DNA from: Acinetobacter pittii ATCC 19004 = CIP 70.29 | GTDB lineage: Bacteria; Pseudomonadota; Gammaproteobacteria; Pseudomonadales; Moraxellaceae | NCBI RefSeq assembly: GCF_000369045.1 | Contig: NZ_KB849786.1 | Coordinates: forward strand, 665,906 to 729,905 | Direction: 5' to 3' | DNA length: 64,000 nucleotides | In this document: positions 8,609 through 19,106 of the stretch, piece after piece | Numbering within the stretch: the first letter of the stretch is position 1 | How the letters are laid out: every line of letters begins with the position of its first letter | Notes under the pieces: model-generated | The model's database searches: none | Told to the model about the DNA's origin: nothing | Seen by the model: only the letters and a program-made list of their open reading frames with translations | Made by a program: the position numbers and the translations under genes

Positions 8609-9238
8609 TTAGATGCGTTGTTGAATAAATTGAATTGAATAATTAATAGAATGAAGCGTATGTGCTAGTTCATTAGAGGGAATACGCGACTCCTGTAAGC
8701 TGGTAATCCATTGCATTTGGCACACTTTAAGCTCTTGAAGCGTTTTTATTTGCTCTATTTTCTGAATAAGTGGTTTTGCCATAAGCCCACAATATTGACT
8801 CAAGGTTTGCTTCATCAACTGTTGTATTTCTTCAAAAGAGAGCTGTTGAACTCGAATTGGTGGCTGGGTAATTTCAGTAGGTGAAAGTTGAAAAGATGAT
8901 GATTGAGTAACCTGAATTTCTCCAACTATATCGCCACTTTTATTATCATCAATAGTATTTTTTTGATGAGCTTCTATTGCAGTTACGGATGATTGTGGGA
9001 AAGATATTTGTTCATTTAATTCTGAATAATTTTCGCCAGAAGGAGCAATGAGTTTTAAGTCGATAAGCTGTTGAATAAGCTCTGGAGATGCAATACGTTT
9101 TTTAAATTCGCTATTTAAATTTTGAAAATCTTCGTGATCTATTAATAGCAGTAAACGTCTTTGTTTTGCATTTAAAGTAATGTTGCGTTGTTGAAGCGCG
9201 ACTCTTCCTAAATTGGTTCGATAAAAACCAGCCATCAT
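8609..9238 (-). CDS. Unknown protein with N-terminal winged-helix-like segment
   Basis: A 209-residue protein not assigned to a named family. The first 70 residues (TNLGRVALQQRNITLNAKQRRLLLLIDHEDF) resemble a short helix-turn-helix-like module common in proteobacterial hypotheticals. A polar low-complexity linker of about 60 residues follows, then a helical C-terminus. It has no signal peptide. The ribosome site is weak (GGGG just before two adjacent ATG codons). It stands alone between the tRNA gene and an exonuclease gene. Confidence 0.65.
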   Translation of the reverse strand: MMAGFYRTNLGRVALQQRNITLNAKQRRLLLLIDHEDFQNLNSEFKKRIASPELIQQLIDLKLIAPSGENYSELNEQISFPQSSVTAIEAHQKNTIDDNKSGDIVGEIQVTQSSSFQLSPTEITQPPIRVQQLSFEEIQQLMKQTLSQYCGLMAKPLIQKIEQIKTLQELKVCQMQWITSLQESRIPSNELAHTLHSINYSIQFIQQRI

Positions 9239-9382
9239 TTTTCCCCAAATAAAAAATAAATCAGACTGTTCAATTTTCTCAGTTGAACAGTACTGTTTTT
9301 AATAAAATATAAATGGGGTTAACCATAAAACTCAAGAATGACAATATGATGAAGAATTGATGAATATCATCTATTTAAGACT

Positions 9383-10069
9383 TTAAAATGCGCCTTCTAA
9401 CGCTTTACGTAAATAGACGTCAAGTTCATCTTGGCGTAATAACCATTGAATATAGTCTTTAGGAAGTTCAGCAATTGCTGTGCCTTTATGCTTACCAAAA
9501 TTAATAGTCGTAGGGATACGTGCTTCTTCAGAAACTCGGTAAAGCTCTTCAATGTCTTGAATATTTAAATGATAGACAATATGCATCAAAATATTAGCAG
9601 TCAAAATAATATCTGCATCGGCACGGTGTGCGCCTTTGAGCAATTCTCGAGCTTTACTGCTGCCTTGAGAAATCATATAGATGAGTGCAGAAATATTATG
9701 CGCTTCTGCATCAGGCCAAGTTTTGCGCGCTAAAGCTAGTGTACAAATCGGTTTGATATTCGACACATCCACACCACAACGAGCAATCGCGGCAATATCG
9801 TAATCAATATTGTGACCAATAATATAAGTGGTAGTCTCTGGCAATTTAAAAGTTTTATAGTGGGGCTGGTTTTCTAAATCTGACTCTAATATATGGTGTA
9901 CTGCCATAGCCGCGTAAGAGATAGGTGTACCAACCTGATAAAGTTGATCAAATAATTTGCTTTTATCTAAGGTGAGCTTGCCTGCATTAATCTCAATCGG
10001 GGCATACGCAATTTCAATTGGCAAACCATTTAGTGTATGTGTTTCTGTATCTAAAATAATGGTTTGCAT
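9383..10069 (-). CDS. DEDD-type 3'-5' exonuclease, ExoX-like
   Basis: A 228-residue exonuclease of the DnaQ superfamily. Exo I is IILDTETHT near the start, exo II is GHNIDYD, and exo III is AHRADADII, giving the DEDDh metal and histidine ligands. The last 40 residues (NFGKHKGTAIAELPKDYIQWLL) form a small domain often fused to ExoX-type nucleases. The ATG at 10069 is chosen because GGG lies about six bases upstream and the family begins directly with the first beta-strand; the longer frame begins with TTG. It acts on DNA ends, probably in repair, but the exact substrate is inferred. Confidence 0.85.
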   Translation of the reverse strand: MQTIILDTETHTLNGLPIEIAYAPIEINAGKLTLDKSKLFDQLYQVGTPISYAAMAVHHILESDLENQPHYKTFKLPETTTYIIGHNIDYDIAAIARCGVDVSNIKPICTLALARKTWPDAEAHNISALIYMISQGSSKARELLKGAHRADADIILTANILMHIVYHLNIQDIEELYRVSEEARIPTTINFGKHKGTAIAELPKDYIQWLLRQDELDVYLRKALEGAF

Positions 10070-10317
10070 AACTGGCCCTTTAATCAATCACGAGTAATCA
10101 AGAATGTTAACAGTTGGCTACCCACTTTAAAACATGAAGTGAGGCCTGAGAGTAGCGAGAACGTTAATTTATTTTAAAAATAGAGTTTTCTGAGATTGAT
10201 TTCATCCAATAGAACTTGCGGAAAATAAAGATTAGGCGTAAATATTTTAAGACATTAGGAAATGTTGATTAAAAAACTAAAGCAAAACAAAAATGGAATT
10301 TAAGGGAAGATATACCA

Positions 10318-11547
10318 ATGAAAATGAACCTATTAATGACGAGCGTTCTTAGCACGAGTTTATTTTTAGTCGCTTGTGGAGGAGGGAGTAGTGATGATGG
10401 CCCAGCTCCTACTAATCCATCAGGGACACCAACCAATAATATTCAAAATCCAGTGGTTAAGGTCGAGGCTTACACAAGCACCAACTTAGGAACAGTTGCC
10501 GCAGAAAGTAGTATTTTGACTTATAAAATGTTGGGTCAAAGTGGTCAAGAAGTGCAGGCAACCAGTTTGGTATTTACACCAAATACTCCACCACCAGTAG
10601 GCGGTTGGCCAATTGTGGTTTGGGCCCATGGCACTACGGGTGTGGCAGATGCTTGCGCACCAAGTAAAGCAGCTTTAGCAGAAAGTACAAAAGATTTAAT
10701 TAGTAAATTACTAGCCGCAGGTTATGTTGTGGTCGCACCTGACTATGAGGGTTTAGGTACACCAGGCATACATCCTTTTTTAAATGTTAAAAGTGAGGCT
10801 TTTTCAATTACAGATGCGGTGGTTGCAACACGCAATTATTTATTACAGCGTAACTTATTAACTTCAAAAAAATGGTTAACAGTAGGACATTCACAAGGGG
10901 GGCATGCTGCATTAGGTGCTGCACAATATGCGAGTCGTGCACAACTAGACTATAAAGGTACAGTAGCGGTAGCACCTGCTTCTAATCTAGGGGGTATTTT
11001 AGTAGATGGAGAGGCGCAAGTTGCGAATGCACCGATAGATATTAAAATTGCAACCTATGCACAGCTTGATACATATACAGCTTTGGTTACAGCTGGCATT
11101 CGCAACACACAACCTGCCTTTAATTATTCACAAGTATTTACTTCACAAATTTCAAGTATTGCCGCACAAGCAGAAAACCTTTGTTCAGGACCATTGTATG
11201 GAGCCTTTTATGAGGGTATGAGTAATTATGCTAAAGACCATAATGGCACACTAGATGGCTTTACACGTACACAACCTAATTTTATGGCAGTGCCGCTAGT
11301 TAAGACATTTTTGGAAAAAGATTCACAGCCGTTACAAGTAAAAGTCACTACTCCAATCATCATTTATCAAGGGATAGCTGATCCTACAGTACCTAAATTA
11401 GCAACTGATCTATTGATATTTAATGCCACTACCTTAGGCACTAAAATTAATAGTTATGTGACGGGTAACTGGGACCATGGCACGGTGATGAGTAATAATG
11501 TAGACAACATTGTTGGAAATGTTCAGACTTTACTCTCAGCTCAATAG
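10318..11547 (+). CDS. Secreted lipoprotein with alpha/beta hydrolase fold (lipase/esterase-like)
   Basis: A 409-residue serine hydrolase anchored as a lipoprotein. The signal peptide ends in the lipobox LVAC with Cys20, followed by a Gly/Ser/Pro/Thr-rich linker. The catalytic domain has the oxyanion-type VWAHGTTG near residue 102 and the nucleophile elbow GHSQGGH with Ser192. Candidate acid and base residues are the Asp in GIADPTVP and the His in NWDHGTV. A bacterial secretory-lipase or tannase-like family fits best. It is a lone gene, with a ribosome site AAGGGAAG upstream and a terminator downstream. The substrate is unknown. Confidence 0.8.
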   Translation: MKMNLLMTSVLSTSLFLVACGGGSSDDGPAPTNPSGTPTNNIQNPVVKVEAYTSTNLGTVAAESSILTYKMLGQSGQEVQATSLVFTPNTPPPVGGWPIVVWAHGTTGVADACAPSKAALAESTKDLISKLLAAGYVVVAPDYEGLGTPGIHPFLNVKSEAFSITDAVVATRNYLLQRNLLTSKKWLTVGHSQGGHAALGAAQYASRAQLDYKGTVAVAPASNLGGILVDGEAQVANAPIDIKIATYAQLDTYTALVTAGIRNTQPAFNYSQVFTSQISSIAAQAENLCSGPLYGAFYEGMSNYAKDHNGTLDGFTRTQPNFMAVPLVKTFLEKDSQPLQVKVTTPIIIYQGIADPTVPKLATDLLIFNATTLGTKINSYVTGNWDHGTVMSNNVDNIVGNVQTLLSAQ

Positions 11548-11652
11548 AGTTATTGATATTTAAAAACTTTTTAATATTGTTGTAAGCTAAAATTAACGAT
11601 GAAGACATTTAAAATATAAGCTTTAAACGAGCTTTTTATTTGATTTATAAAC

Positions 11653-11690
11653 AATGGCTCATTTTTTATAAAACTTGAGCCATTTTTATT
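11653..11690 (+). terminator. Likely terminator after the lipoprotein hydrolase
   Basis: 8-bp stem AATGGCTC / GAGCCATT with a 16-base loop and a T-rich tail, about 105 bases past the stop. Confidence 0.6.
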
Positions 11691-11731
11691 TAAAACTGAG
11701 CTAACTTCATTCTGTTTAATTATAAAGTTCA

Positions 11732-11740
11732 TGCTACAAT
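11732..11740 (+). promoter_or_regulatory. Candidate extended -10 promoter of glyA
   Basis: TGCTACAAT fits an extended -10 element (TGn plus TACAAT). The -35 is weak. It lies about 50 bases before the glyA ATG, which has an atypical GGACCCCC stretch instead of a strong ribosome site. Confidence 0.45.
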
Positions 11741-11792
11741 ATGCCGCAATCTTAGCACGGCTTAAAAGCCCTAATTTATAGGACCCCCGCTA

Positions 11793-13046
11793 ATGTTTGC
11801 CAATATTTCCATTTCTGAATTTGATCCAGAATTAGCTCAAGCAATTGCTTCTGAAGGTGAGCGTCAAGAAGCACATATCGAGTTAATTGCATCTGAAAAC
11901 TATTGCTCTCCTGCTGTGATGGAAGCGCAAGGATCAAAACTTACGAACAAATATGCAGAAGGTTATCCAGGCAAACGCTATTATGGCGGTTGCGAGTATG
12001 TGGATATCATTGAGCAAATGGCGATTGATCGTGCTAAAGAACTTTTTGGTGCAGATTACGCAAACGTTCAACCACACGCTGGTTCACAAGCTAACTCTGC
12101 TGTTTATTTAGCGCTTCTTAACCCGGGCGATACAGTTTTAGGTATGAGCTTAGCTCACGGTGGTCACTTGACTCACGGTGCAAAAGTAAGCTTCTCTGGT
12201 AAAACTTATAATGCAGTTCAATACGGGCTAAACGCTGAAACTGGCGAGATCGATTACGAAGAAGTTGAACGTTTAGCGTTAGAGCACAAGCCACGTATGA
12301 TCGTTGCTGGTTTCTCTGCTTATAGCCGTGTTGTAGATTGGCAACGTTTCCGTGACATCGCGGACAAAGTTGGCGCTTACCTTTTCGTCGATATGGCTCA
12401 CGTTGCAGGTCTTGTTGCTGCTGGTGTATATCCAAACCCAGTTCAAATTGCTGACGTAACAACAACGACGACTCACAAAACACTTCGTGGTCCACGTTCT
12501 GGTTTAATCCTTGCGAAAGCGAATGAAGAAATTGAGAAAAAACTTCAATCTGCTGTATTCCCTGGTAACCAAGGTGGTCCATTAATGCATGCGATTGCTG
12601 CTAAAGCAATCTGCTTCAAAGAAGCAATGTCTGATGACTTCAAAGCTTACCAACAACAAGTTGTGAAAAATGCTCAAGCTATGGCTGAAGTATTCATCGC
12701 TCGTGGTTATGATGTTGTTTCTGGCGGTACAGACAACCACTTGTTCTTGTTATCTTTAATCAAGCAAGATGTAACTGGTAAAGATGCAGATGCTTGGTTA
12801 GGTGCTGCTCACATTACTGTGAACAAAAACTCAGTTCCAAATGACCCACGTTCTCCATTCGTGACTTCTGGTATCCGTATCGGTACTCCAGCAGTAACAA
12901 CTCGTGGTTTCGGTGAAGCTGAAGTTCGTGAACTTGCTGGTTGGATCGCTGACGTGATTGACAGCAAAGGTGACGAAAAAGTTATTGCTGACGTAAAAGC
13001 GAAAGTTGAAACTGTTTGTGCAAAATTCCCTGTATACGCACAATAA
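11793..13046 (+). CDS. glyA: Serine hydroxymethyltransferase
   Basis: PLP enzyme interconverting serine and glycine and feeding one-carbon units to tetrahydrofolate in the cytoplasm. At 417 residues it has the standard length. The PLP lysine is Lys229 in [15 protein letters not shown], and the N-terminal [10 protein letters not shown] and [10 protein letters not shown] stretches are diagnostic. It is a single gene with its own promoter and a strong terminator shared with adeH. Its codons are more optimised than those of neighbours, as expected for a highly expressed gene. Confidence 0.98.
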   Translation: MFANISISEFDPELAQAIASEGERQEAHIELIASENYCSPAVMEAQGSKLTNKYAEGYPGKRYYGGCEYVDIIEQMAIDRAKELFGADYANVQPHAGSQANSAVYLALLNPGDTVLGMSLAHGGHLTHGAKVSFSGKTYNAVQYGLNAETGEIDYEEVERLALEHKPRMIVAGFSAYSRVVDWQRFRDIADKVGAYLFVDMAHVAGLVAAGVYPNPVQIADVTTTTTHKTLRGPRSGLILAKANEEIEKKLQSAVFPGNQGGPLMHAIAAKAICFKEAMSDDFKAYQQQVVKNAQAMAEVFIARGYDVVSGGTDNHLFLLSLIKQDVTGKDADAWLGAAHITVNKNSVPNDPRSPFVTSGIRIGTPAVTTRGFGEAEVRELAGWIADVIDSKGDEKVIADVKAKVETVCAKFPVYAQ

Positions 13047-13057
13047 GTTGTAAATAT

Positions 13058-13085
13058 AAAAAAAGCGCCGTATGGCGCTTTTTTT
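13058..13085. terminator. Bidirectional terminator between glyA and adeH
   Basis: Stem AAAAAAAGCGCC-GTAT-GGCGCTTTTTTT. The poly-A/poly-T arms let it end both convergent transcripts. Confidence 0.9.
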
Positions 13086-13106
13086 ATCAAGTTAATTAGA
13101 TAAGAA

Positions 13107-14582
13107 TTAACTTTTAGATTTTACCGATGACTCGGCATTATGCCAGCCACCACCTAATGCACGGATTAAATTTACACTAGCCATCATTCTAGTGCCGTTA
13201 AGCTGTGCAGAAAGTTGTTCTTGTTGCAAAATAGTCCGATCCGAATCAATCACATCAAGATAGCTAATAGCACCTTCTCGATAACGTAAATGAGACAGTT
13301 GATTTGCATGACGAGAAGAGGAGAGTGCTTGATTTTGAGCTTGAATTTGCTGATCAAGTATTCTTTGATCTGATAAACCATTTTCAACTTCGCGAAATGC
13401 ATTCAACACAGTTTGGCGATAGTTTGCCACGCTTTCTTCATAGGCAGCTCGTGCTTGAGCAACTCCAGCCTTACGTTGTCCACCGTCAAATAATGGCAAA
13501 GATAAAATAGTACCTGCGACTGGACCAAGTAAGAATGTACGGCTCGACCATTTACCCAACTCACCTAAACTTGATGATTCATAACCGAGTGCACCTGTTA
13601 GGTCCAGTTTTGGGAAGAAAGCAGCACGTGCAATTCCAATACGCGCATTATCTGCTGCCATAGCACGCTCGGCAGCCGCAATGTCAGGTCGTCTTTCAAG
13701 TAAAGCCGAAGGTAAACCTGCTGGCAGACGAATGCTGTTTGCAGTTAAAGGTTGAACTGCCAAGCTAAACTCAGCAGGTGTTTTGCCTAATAATACTGCA
13801 AGAGCATGCTCTGCATTGGCTCTGTTACGAGCAATATTTAATGCATTGGTTTGTGCTGTAGCAAGTTCGGTCTGTGCGCGAGAAACATCTAATTCACTGA
13901 CTAAACCATTTCTAAAACGTGTTTGAGCTAAGTCGCGTGTCTCGCCAAGCAGTTTAATAGTGCGATTATAAATTGCTTGTTCAGCATCAAGCTGACGAAT
14001 GAGAAAGTAGCCTTGGGCAACATCTGCTTGTAAAGCTAAAAGCGCCGATTGATATAGAGCTTCTTGTTGCTGTACATCAGCTGTTGCTGCATTGACACTA
14101 CTGGCAATACGGCCAAATAAATCGAGCTCATATGAAACATTGGCTTGAGCACGCCATAAGGTCTGTGCAGACGTATGGGCATTGTCATCTAAACCCAATG
14201 AAGCAGGAGAGGGTTTTTGACGAGTTGGGCCAAAGCCAGCACCAATATTTGGCAAACGTTCAGCTTGTGCTGCGGAACGTAACGCACGTGAAGCCTGAAT
14301 ATTAGCCGCTGCCGCTTTAATGCTCTGGTTTCCAGAAATGGCTTGTTGTTCGAGCTCATTTAATTGAGCATCATTAAAAACACGCCACCACTCACCTCGA
14401 ATCTGCTGATCGGCAGGTTGGGCAATTTTCCAATTATTATCTTCAAATTTAGGGTCAGACTCTTTAAATTTGACGGGAACTATGACCTTTGCAGGTTGAT
14501 ATTCCGGTGCCAAAGAGCAGCCTGCAAGCAGCAGGCTTCCCATGAGTGAGGACAATAATAAGCTTTGTTTTGCTGTAGCCAT
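13107..14582 (-). CDS. adeH: AdeH, outer-membrane channel of the AdeFGH efflux pump
   Basis: TolC/OprM-type outer-membrane factor that completes the AdeFGH tripartite RND pump. The 491-residue lipoprotein has a signal peptide with lipobox LAGC near residue 22. Two OEP repeats follow (roughly 70-270 and 290-480), with the typical SYELDLFGRI stretch and LPAGLPSALLERRPDIAAAE. A good AGGAGG site lies before its start, 12 bases after adeG. It is the last gene of the operon and ends at the terminator shared with glyA. Confidence 0.92.
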   Translation of the reverse strand: MATAKQSLLLSSLMGSLLLAGCSLAPEYQPAKVIVPVKFKESDPKFEDNNWKIAQPADQQIRGEWWRVFNDAQLNELEQQAISGNQSIKAAAANIQASRALRSAAQAERLPNIGAGFGPTRQKPSPASLGLDDNAHTSAQTLWRAQANVSYELDLFGRIASSVNAATADVQQQEALYQSALLALQADVAQGYFLIRQLDAEQAIYNRTIKLLGETRDLAQTRFRNGLVSELDVSRAQTELATAQTNALNIARNRANAEHALAVLLGKTPAEFSLAVQPLTANSIRLPAGLPSALLERRPDIAAAERAMAADNARIGIARAAFFPKLDLTGALGYESSSLGELGKWSSRTFLLGPVAGTILSLPLFDGGQRKAGVAQARAAYEESVANYRQTVLNAFREVENGLSDQRILDQQIQAQNQALSSSRHANQLSHLRYREGAISYLDVIDSDRTILQQEQLSAQLNGTRMMASVNLIRALGGGWHNAESSVKSKS

Positions 14583-14594
14583 TAAATGTCCTCC

Positions 14595-17500
14595 TTAATG
14601 ATCATGTGGGGTAGATAAAGGTGCTTCATGAACTGCTGCCGAATGCAATTTATGTTTGCTGTTCAATGTGCGAATCAGGACATAAAAGGCAGGGGTCAGG
14701 AACAAACCAAATAGCGTTACACCGATCATGCCGAAGAACACTGCAATACCCATCGCATGACGCATTTCAGAACCTGCACCAGTTGAAGTAACCAGTGGTA
14801 CGACACCCATAATGAATGCAATAGAAGTCATTAAAATTGGGCGTAAACGTAGACGACTTGCTTCAACTGCCGCTTTGAATGCAGTCGCACCTTGCATTTC
14901 GAGTTCCCGTGCAAATTCGACAATTAATATGGCATTTTTACAAGCCAGCCCGACAAGCACCATCAGACCAATTTGGGTAAAGATGTTGTTATCTCCGCCT
15001 GTTAGCCAAACACCTGTTAGAGCCGCCAAGATTCCCATCGGTACAATTAAAATGACTGCTAAAGGCAAAGTTAGACTTTCATATTGAGCAGCTAAAACCA
15101 AGAACACAAGTAATACGCTAATTGGGAATACCCAGAGTCCTGCATTACCAGCCAAGATTTTTTGGTAAGTTAAATCTGTCCATTCAAACTTGATACCACG
15201 TGGTAGAGTTTGAGCAGCAATACGTTCAACCGCAGCTTCTGCTTGGCTCGATGAATAACCCGGTGCAGGGCCACCGTTAATATCGGCTGATGTGTAACCG
15301 TTATAACGCACCACCATTTCTGGGCCATAAGTTTGAGTTACATTCACCAAAGAAGATAACGGCACCATTTGTCCGGCACTGTTACGGGTTTTAAGCTGCA
15401 AAATATCTTCAGGATTTGCACGGAAAGGCGCATCGGCTTGTGCACGAACCTGATAAACACGTCCAAAGCGGTTAAAGTCGTTAACGTACTGAGAACCTAA
15501 ATAAATTTGCATGGTGTTGAAAACATCTGTTACAGCAACACCTTGTTGCTTGGCTTTCACACGATCCAGATCTACATTGAGTTGAGGTACGTTAATTTGA
15601 TAACTTGAGAACATTGGACCCAGTTCAGGGGCTATTTGTGCTGCTTTCATAAAGTTTTGTGCAGCATCATTCAAGGCTGAATAGCCTAAGGCCCCTCGGT
15701 CTTCAAGTTGGAGTTTAAAGCCGCCCATGGTGCCTAAGCCCATCACGGGTGGTGGTGGGAAAACCGCAATATAGGCATCCTGAATAGCTGAATATTTCTG
15801 GTTGAGAGCACCAGCAATTGCATTGGCAGATAAGTCTTTAGCCTTACGTTCATCGAATGGCTTTAAGGTTACAAAGACAATACCGGCACTCGAACTGTTG
15901 GTAAAACCGTTAATTGAGAGGCCAGGGAAGGCAACAGCACTTTCCACACCAGGTTGTTTAAGTGCCGTATCACTCATTTTACGGATGACCGCTTCAGTAC
16001 GATCTAATGATGCGCCATTTGGTAATTGAGCAAAGCTAATCAAATATTGTTTGTCCTGCGCAGGAACGAAACCGCCCGGAACAATATAAGAGATACCAAC
16101 GGTTAAACCTAAAAGCGCAGCATAGACACCCATTGCCGAAGCTTTATGAGAGATAACACGACTTACGCCTTTACCATAGTTGTCTGACGCACGTGTAAAT
16201 ACACGGTTAAACAGCGCAAAGAAACGTCCGAATACACGGTTCATAAGGCGTGTTAATGCATCAGGTTTAGCGTCATGTCCTTTCAGTAGCATGGCTGCTA
16301 AAGCAGGCGAGAGCGTCAGTGAGTTAAATGCCGAAATAACCGTTGAAATGGCAATCGTCATGGCAAATTGTTTATAAAACTGCCCTGTTAAGCCTGTCAT
16401 AAATGCAAGTGGTACGAACACGGCAACGAGCGTTAAAGCAATCGCAATAATTGGTCCACTCACTTCTCGCATGGCGCGATAAGTTGCATCTCTTGGGCTT
16501 AAACCAGCTTCAATATTCCTCTCGACATTTTCGACGACGACAATGGCGTCATCGACCACAATCCCGATGGCAAGTACCATCCCGAACAGTGATAGCGCAT
16601 TGATTGAGTAACCAAAAGCGAGCATGAGCGCAAATGTACCAATAATTGAAACTGGTACAGCAAGCAATGGAATGATTGAGGCACGCCATGTTTGTAAGAA
16701 TAAAATAACAACCACAACAACCAGTGCAATTGCTTCAAGTAAGGTGTGAACTACCGCTTTAATACTGGCACGTACGAATTGAGTCGGGTCATAAACAATG
16801 TCGTATTTAATTGAAGATGGGAAATCTTTTGAAAGCTCCTTCATCGTGCTGCGCACTTGATCGGAAACTTGTAAAGCATTAGCACCTGGTGCTTGGAAAA
16901 TTGGAATTGCGACTGCTTGTTTATTATCGAGTAATGAACGCAAGCCATATTGTGAAGCTGCAAGTTCAACACGTGCAACATCACCCAATCGGGTAACCGC
17001 ACCATCTGGTGCAGTTTTTAAAATGATATCTGCGAATTCTTGCTCAGTCGTTAAACGGCCTTGAGCATTGACTGAAAGCTGTAAAGGGGAATTACTTGGT
17101 GATGCACCGATTGTACCCGCTGCAACCTGAATATTTTGTTCACGAATTGCATTCACAATTTCAGTCGCGGTGAGGTTACGCTGTGCTACTTTTTGCGGGT
17201 CGAGCCATACGCGCATCGCGTAGTCACCAGAACCAAATAATCCGACTTCACCAACTCCTTGTAAACGTGCCAAACGGTCTTTCACGTTGAGTACCGCATA
17301 GTTACGTAAGTAGGTCATGTCATAGCGACTATCTGGTGAGGTCAGATGCACTACCATGGTTAAAGTCGGTGAGCTTTTTAAGGTAGTAACACCTAAACGC
17401 TGTACGTCTTCAGGTAAACGAGGCATAGCCTGAGACACACGGTTTTGAACCAGTTGTTGCGCTTTGTCTGGATCAATACCGAGCTTAAAGTTCACTGTAA

Positions 17501-17774
17501 TGGTTAAATTACCGTCGCTGTTTGCTTGAGATTGCATATACAGCATGTCTTCTACACCGTTGATTGATTCTTCAAGCGGAGAGGCAACAGTTTCAGCAAT
17601 TACTTTCGGGTTTGCACCCGGATATTGAGCACGTACCACCACAGATGGCGGAACAACTTCTGGATATTCAGAAATCGGTAACTGGAATACCGAAAGCAGA
17701 CCGGCGAGTAAAATCAGTACTGATAACACACCAGCAAAGATCGGCCGATCAATAAAAAATTTAGAAATATTCAT
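14595..17774 (-). CDS. adeG: AdeG, RND-type efflux transporter
   Basis: Inner-membrane proton/drug antiporter of the AdeFGH pump. AdeFGH is known in A. baumannii for resistance to fluoroquinolones, chloramphenicol and others when overexpressed. The 1059-residue protein has the twelve-helix RND layout with two large periplasmic loops. The proton-relay aspartates lie in GIVVDDAIVVVENVER near residues 407-408. The N-terminus (FFIDRPIFAGVLSVLI) is typical of the HAE1 family. It begins six bases after adeF, so the genes are cotranscribed. Identity rests on a near-full match with the AdeG sequence as I remember it, plus the gene order. Confidence 0.94.
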   Translation of the reverse strand: MNISKFFIDRPIFAGVLSVLILLAGLLSVFQLPISEYPEVVPPSVVVRAQYPGANPKVIAETVASPLEESINGVEDMLYMQSQANSDGNLTITVNFKLGIDPDKAQQLVQNRVSQAMPRLPEDVQRLGVTTLKSSPTLTMVVHLTSPDSRYDMTYLRNYAVLNVKDRLARLQGVGEVGLFGSGDYAMRVWLDPQKVAQRNLTATEIVNAIREQNIQVAAGTIGASPSNSPLQLSVNAQGRLTTEQEFADIILKTAPDGAVTRLGDVARVELAASQYGLRSLLDNKQAVAIPIFQAPGANALQVSDQVRSTMKELSKDFPSSIKYDIVYDPTQFVRASIKAVVHTLLEAIALVVVVVILFLQTWRASIIPLLAVPVSIIGTFALMLAFGYSINALSLFGMVLAIGIVVDDAIVVVENVERNIEAGLSPRDATYRAMREVSGPIIAIALTLVAVFVPLAFMTGLTGQFYKQFAMTIAISTVISAFNSLTLSPALAAMLLKGHDAKPDALTRLMNRVFGRFFALFNRVFTRASDNYGKGVSRVISHKASAMGVYAALLGLTVGISYIVPGGFVPAQDKQYLISFAQLPNGASLDRTEAVIRKMSDTALKQPGVESAVAFPGLSINGFTNSSSAGIVFVTLKPFDERKAKDLSANAIAGALNQKYSAIQDAYIAVFPPPPVMGLGTMGGFKLQLEDRGALGYSALNDAAQNFMKAAQIAPELGPMFSSYQINVPQLNVDLDRVKAKQQGVAVTDVFNTMQIYLGSQYVNDFNRFGRVYQVRAQADAPFRANPEDILQLKTRNSAGQMVPLSSLVNVTQTYGPEMVVRYNGYTSADINGGPAPGYSSSQAEAAVERIAAQTLPRGIKFEWTDLTYQKILAGNAGLWVFPISVLLVFLVLAAQYESLTLPLAVILIVPMGILAALTGVWLTGGDNNIFTQIGLMVLVGLACKNAILIVEFARELEMQGATAFKAAVEASRLRLRPILMTSIAFIMGVVPLVTSTGAGSEMRHAMGIAVFFGMIGVTLFGLFLTPAFYVLIRTLNSKHKLHSAAVHEAPLSTPHDH

Positions 17775-17780
17775 ATGTGA

Positions 17781-19001
17781 TTAACCTTTTGCCGGAGTTG
17801 ATGTTTTATCTGTTGGCTGAGGTTGAGGAGTAGTAGCGTTAGCAGTGATTTGTGCATTTGGCATCGGAACGAGGTGCGGGGTCACAGGGTCACCCGGACG
17901 AATTCGCTGTAAACCGTTCACCACAATACGATCACCCGCTTGTAATCCGCTATTCACGATTTGCAAGCCATCTTGTTGTGCACCGAGTTTTACTTCACGG
18001 TAGGCCGTCTGATTTTTAGCATCAACTACTACGACAAAGCGTTTATCTTGATCGACCCCAACTGCGGTTGGGCTAATCAGAATTGCTGAACGAGGCTGAC
18101 CTCCGCCTAAACGGATTCGTGCATATAAGCCTGGTAATAAAACACCGTTTGGATTATCAAAAGTCGCGCGAACACGAATCGTACCTGAGGTTGCATCTAG
18201 GTTATTATCAATTGAGTTGATGGTACCTTCACGAGAGAAACCAGTTTCGTTGGCAAGTCCCATATAAACAGGAACTTGTGCAGAATTACGCTGGTTACTG
18301 ATGTATTTCAGGTAGGTTTGTTCATCAACATCGAAAGATGCATAAAGGCGAGATACAGATACTAAACTTGTTAAAACCTGTGCGCCGTTACCTGCAGAAA
18401 CTACATTGCCGACGGTCACCTCGGCACGGGAAATTCGACCGCTGACAGGCGCAGTAATGCGGGTGTACTCTAGATTTAAGCGGGCAGATTGAACTGCTGC
18501 TCTAGCGGCTTGTAGGTTGGCACTGGCTGAGCGTGCATCATTTTGAGCTAAATCTAGCTCTTGACGTGAGACAGCATTACTTTGAATTAAACGTTGAATA
18601 CGAGAAAGATTAGAACCCGTATAAGTGACTTGAGCTTCAGCTGAAGCGAGTTGAGCTTGGGCACGATTCAGTTCTGCCTCGAAAGGCCGTGGATCAATGG
18701 TAAAAAGTAAGTCGCCTTTTTTTACGAGACTGCCATCTTTGAAGTGAACGGCAATGAGTTTGCCGGAAACTTGGGGTCGAATATCGACTTGATCAATGGC
18801 TTCTAAACGACCGGAGTATTCTTGCCAGTCAGTAATGGTTTTGCTGATGACATTAGAAATATCAACAGTTGCAGCTTGTTGGGCAGAGGTCGGTGCAGCT
18901 TTTGCATCGGCATTTTCATGTAAAAACATAAAACTGCCTCCTGTTGCTAAGAGGGCAACAAAGATGGCAGACAGTGCGAACTGTTTGCGGGAAAATGACA
19001 T
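17781..19001 (-). CDS. adeF: AdeF, periplasmic adaptor of the AdeFGH efflux pump
   Basis: Membrane-fusion protein linking AdeG to AdeH. The 406-residue protein has an N-terminal membrane anchor/signal (about residues 10-28) without a lipobox. A barrel-sandwich half follows (QVDIRPQVSGKLIAVHFKDGSLVKKGDLLFTID). Then come a coiled-coil hairpin (about 105-170), a beta-barrel and a membrane-proximal domain. The C-terminus is rich in Pro, Thr and Gln. AGGAG lies six bases before the ATG. It is the first gene of adeFGH, divergent from adeL, which controls it. Confidence 0.94.
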   Translation of the reverse strand: MSFSRKQFALSAIFVALLATGGSFMFLHENADAKAAPTSAQQAATVDISNVISKTITDWQEYSGRLEAIDQVDIRPQVSGKLIAVHFKDGSLVKKGDLLFTIDPRPFEAELNRAQAQLASAEAQVTYTGSNLSRIQRLIQSNAVSRQELDLAQNDARSASANLQAARAAVQSARLNLEYTRITAPVSGRISRAEVTVGNVVSAGNGAQVLTSLVSVSRLYASFDVDEQTYLKYISNQRNSAQVPVYMGLANETGFSREGTINSIDNNLDATSGTIRVRATFDNPNGVLLPGLYARIRLGGGQPRSAILISPTAVGVDQDKRFVVVVDAKNQTAYREVKLGAQQDGLQIVNSGLQAGDRIVVNGLQRIRPGDPVTPHLVPMPNAQITANATTPQPQPTDKTSTPAKG

Positions 19002-19106
19002 GAGGTGCTCCTAGTTATTTGGATACCTGTTTTCAGACTTTTAGTTTTGGTCCGTATGGGAGAAACAGGGTTTATGGGATGGACGGAGCATAAAAGTTTG
19101 TCAATC

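Noticed and set aside
12118..12582. Long minus-strand frames inside glyA
   Set aside because: They lie wholly in a highly conserved enzyme gene and reflect its codon bias.
14595..17774. Calling the RND pump AdeABC or AdeIJK
   Set aside because: The sequence and the divergent LysR regulator fit AdeFGH-AdeL; AdeABC is next to adeRS and AdeI is a lipoprotein with a different sequence.
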